From assembly GCA_031422295.1 (NCBI GenBank), contig JANOQM010000095.1, forward strand, positions 1-64,000: DNA of 64,000 nucleotides, written 5' to 3'. This DNA comes from JANOMH01 sp031422295. GTDB taxonomy: Bacteria > Pseudomonadota > Alphaproteobacteria > Rhodobacterales > Rhodobacteraceae. The notes below the pieces were generated by a model, which made no database searches, had not been told where the DNA came from, and saw only the letters and a list, made by a program, of their open reading frames with translations. A program made the position numbers and the translations under genes. Below are positions 61,871 to 64,000 of the stretch, one piece after another; position 1 is the stretch's first letter, and the number at the start of each line of letters is the position of its first letter.

Positions 61871-62680
61871 TCAACGGTACACGCCGTCGATGGTCAGGCC
61901 CGGCAACGATCCTTCGCCGATCCATTTGGTATACAGTTCCTGCGAGCGCCCGGTACGGACCTGCTGGTTTACGAACAGATCAAGATAGTTCAGGAAACCA
62001 TATTCTTCGCGCAGTCCGATCAGCGACACATAATCAATGTCATAGGGCGCATCGCCGCGCATCACAAACCCGGCGTATTGACCGGTCGAAATGATCGACG
62101 AAGCCACGGTTGAGGTCACTACCGTGGCCTCGATCTGACCCTGTGACAGGGCCAGAAACACATCCGCCTGGCTTTGGTACGGGCGGAATTCGCCCGATGC
62201 CCATTCCGTGACGTTTTCTTCCAGCGCAATCGCCTCATAGGTTCCGGCAACGGACCCCACGGTTTTGCCCGCCAGCCCGTCGAAATCGGCAATGCCGGTG
62301 TCTTCGCGGGTCAGCACGACCATCTGAAATGCGAAATAGGGGATGCTGAAGCCAATGGTCTTGGCCCGTTCCAGCGTATCAGAGGTTGACGCCACGCCCA
62401 CATCGGCCCGGCCCGAGACCAGCGCCGGGATCCGGTCCGGAAACGGAGTTTCGACAATCTCGGCTGTTACGCCAAGGGCTGCGGCAAGATCATTGCAATA
62501 ATCAACGTCAAAGCCGACCGGGTTGTTATCGGCATCGCGCGACCCCATCGGTGGGAAATCAAGCACAACTGCGCAGCGCAACACGCCAGACGCGATAATA
62601 TCGTCCAGCTTATCCGCCGTGGCGACAGTTGTACTCAATGCCGCGATAAGGCCCGCGGCGGCCAAACAGGCCTTGTTCAT
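61871..62680 (-). CDS. polar amino-acid ABC transporter substrate-binding protein
   Basis: 269 aa with signal peptide MNKACLAAAGLIAALSTTVA. Type 2 periplasmic binding fold (GVLRCAVVLDFPPMGSRDAD, GFDVDYCNDLAAALG, GRADVGVASTSDTLERAKT). A GGGGAGA ribosome binding site precedes ATG 62680. First gene of the minus-strand operon, divergent from the GntR gene and next to its candidate operator. Confidence 0.93.
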   Translation of the reverse strand: MNKACLAAAGLIAALSTTVATADKLDDIIASGVLRCAVVLDFPPMGSRDADNNPVGFDVDYCNDLAAALGVTAEIVETPFPDRIPALVSGRADVGVASTSDTLERAKTIGFSIPYFAFQMVVLTREDTGIADFDGLAGKTVGSVAGTYEAIALEENVTEWASGEFRPYQSQADVFLALSQGQIEATVVTSTVASSIISTGQYAGFVMRGDAPYDIDYVSLIGLREEYGFLNYLDLFVNQQVRTGRSQELYTKWIGEGSLPGLTIDGVYR

Positions 62681-62747
62681 TGTGATATCTCCCCATCTGG
62701 CACCTGATCCGACCTTCGGAATCGCACCTTGCATCACAGTGCAAAGA

Positions 62748-62780
62748 TTGAATACAATATTCAAGAGATAATATTCGAAT
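62748..62780. promoter_or_regulatory. palindromic operator region between the importer operon and its GntR regulator
   Basis: TTGAATA-CAA-TATTCAA (62748-62764) is a perfect 7-bp dyad in an AT-rich divergent intergenic region. A second, smaller palindrome ATTCGAAT follows at 62773-62780. Both resemble FCD-type GntR sites and could control both directions. Confidence 0.6.
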
Positions 62781-62871
62781 TTAAGAACCAAGTCGAGGCG
62801 ACTTGACTCAGCGCGGGACTTGGCCAGAACCGGCCAGAGCGCAACAGTCTTGCGCATAAGGGAGAGTTCAT

Positions 62872-63579
62872 ATGGCGCTGAACCTGAAAGCCACCAATCT
62901 GGGGGCGACGGCATCCGCCGCCGAGGTGATCTTTAGCGCACTGCGCGAGGCCATTGTCGATGGCGCGTTGCAGGATGGCGACCTGCTACGGCAAGACCAG
63001 ATTGCGGGTATGTTCAATGTCAGCCGGATTCCGGTGCGCGAGGCTTTGGCCCGGCTTGAGGAACAAGGGCTGGTCACCAGTCAACGCTACAAGGGCGCTG
63101 TAGTGTCGTCGCTGTCGTTGGACGAAATAACCGAGATGTTCGAATTCCGCGCCTTGTTGGAGGGTGAGCTGATCCGGCAGGCCGTGGAGAAGATCCGCCC
63201 GGAAACTTTGGAACAGGCCCGGCGCAACGCCGAGGACTTTTCCAGCGCAACCGACAGTGCCCGCTGGGGGCCGCTAAACCGGCAGTTTCACTATACACTC
63301 TACAAGGATTGCAATCGCCCCTATCACCTGCAAGTTGCCTCGAACGCGCTGGACAAGGTCGGGCGCTATCTGCGGGCGCAACTGGTGCTGACCCACGGTT
63401 TTGAACGCGCCCGGACCGAACATGCCGGGATATTGCAGGCGGCAATCGAGTTGAATGGCGAAAAAGCTGCGGCGCTGACCAGGGCGCATATTCTGGGTGC
63501 AAGCAAATCCCTCGTTTCTTTTCTGGAGTCCGACAACAGCAAGGCCTTCCCGCCATCACATCGAAGCGCACGATTTTAG
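62872..63579 (+). CDS. GntR-family (FCD) transcriptional regulator
   Basis: 235 aa. The winged helix has GDLLRQDQIAGMFNVSRIPV and REALARLEEQGLV, and the FCD domain has FEFRALLEGELIRQA, LNRQFHYTLYKDCNRP and RARTEHAGILQA. AAGGGAGA precedes the ATG. It is divergent from the amino-acid importer operon and presumably represses it until the hydroxyproline-like inducer is present. Confidence 0.9.
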   Translation: MALNLKATNLGATASAAEVIFSALREAIVDGALQDGDLLRQDQIAGMFNVSRIPVREALARLEEQGLVTSQRYKGAVVSSLSLDEITEMFEFRALLEGELIRQAVEKIRPETLEQARRNAEDFSSATDSARWGPLNRQFHYTLYKDCNRPYHLQVASNALDKVGRYLRAQLVLTHGFERARTEHAGILQAAIELNGEKAAALTRAHILGASKSLVSFLESDNSKAFPPSHRSARF

Positions 63580-64000
63580 CGGCACATCCGTTCGCCGATC
63601 CGGCCAAACGCCTATCGCGACAAAATCTATACCCGTTGATCAAGGAACACTCCGATCCGCAGGCGCTGATGTCAGGCCATCTGGCTATTTCCAATATGTC
63701 GCACGTCTCGCATCGGGGAGGCGACCAGGCTGACGCTATTTGTGCGATCAATCTATACCTAGGCGACGGATCGCTATGTGCGTTCGGCCACCTGAACATT
63801 CTGCATCTTCTTGGCATCATTCAGCAGACTGAATTCCTTGCTGGCGAACAAAAGCCCGCAAGATGTGCCGAATGCACCGGCCAAATCACGGCGCCGCACC
63901 CGATGCGCCGGGCCAATCGGACGCCGAAGGGTTTCAGCCGACTACGATTTCGTAAAGACAGAAGGCCGCCCTGTGATCTGTCCAAAAACCGCCTTTTTAC
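63580..64000. other. unassigned region at window end
   Basis: About 420 bp without a recognisable gene. One plus frame, beginning in the end of the GntR gene and containing an ATG at 63669 (MSGHLAISNMSH...), stays open to the window edge. It has no ribosome binding site and no family I know. It may be the start of a gene, a decayed gene, or chance. Confidence 0.4.

Noticed and set aside
63074..63820. 248-aa minus-strand open frame overlapping the second GntR gene
   Set aside because: Mostly antisense to a gene with clear winged-helix and FCD motifs; no domain in the remaining part.

Overview
This window reads as part of the chromosome of a marine alphaproteobacterium of the Roseobacter group (Rhodobacteraceae). 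The G+C content is high. The family's usual gene orders are present: glnB-glnA, yajC-secD-secF-ccmABCDG, yfgM-bamB-der and soxBDAG. There is also a DMSP lyase of the DddP type, a LuxI/LuxR quorum-sensing locus and several ABC importers for small organic solutes. The first ~160 bases look like a damaged contig end (long C/G homopolymers).

Layout. 0-5.5 kb: nnr with a corrupted 3' end, nitrogen control (glnB-glnA, strong terminator), dddP, and a coupled pair of little-known small genes. 5.6-11.8 kb: purB, a quorum-sensing locus (luxI, luxR and a divergent autoinducer-binding paralogue without a DNA-binding domain), a lone fliG, an LpxL-type acyltransferase and a DUF1223 protein. 12-16.8 kb: acnA, an AT-rich pocket with a TM2-domain gene, and a phosphomannomutase. 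16.9-24.5 kb: cytochrome c maturation (ccmABCDG), Mth938-like protein, secF/secD/yajC, and serS. 24.5-34.7 kb: DUF2235 hydrolase, TspO-like membrane protein, der, bamB, yfgM, a Bcr/CflA efflux pump, an Atm1-type ABC exporter and a LysM protein. 34.8-38.8 kb: LOG-family hydrolase, sodB, and a divergent GSCFA / GT61 pair. 38.8-44.5 kb: heterotetrameric sarcosine oxidase, with a small repeat-rich membrane protein inside the operon. 44.7-49.3 kb: ccmI-ruvX-DUF1289, a PhyH-like protein coupled to a TauE-type exporter, and dusA.

49.3-63.6 kb is accessory. It opens with the decayed N-terminus of a tyrosine integrase just upstream of dusA, a known integration hotspot. Two catabolic operons follow, each with its own GntR-type regulator and a perfect palindrome as candidate operator. 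The plus-strand operon (49.7-57.4 kb) holds a mandelate-racemase-type dehydratase, a ribose-type sugar ABC importer, an SDR, a MocD-like three-His-box hydroxylase/desaturase, a MocE-like Rieske ferredoxin and a PanB-like protein that has lost the PanB metal ligands. The minus-strand operon (57.7-62.7 kb) holds a cis-3-hydroxyproline-dehydratase-like enzyme, a DapA-family lyase/deaminase and a polar amino-acid ABC importer.

Taken together, the strain appears geared to solutes of marine plankton: DMSP, sarcosine, hydroxyproline-like compounds, and an unidentified sugar or cyclitol derivative. The plus-strand accessory operon is the best candidate for an undescribed pathway. No tRNA, rRNA, CRISPR array or intact mobile element was seen.
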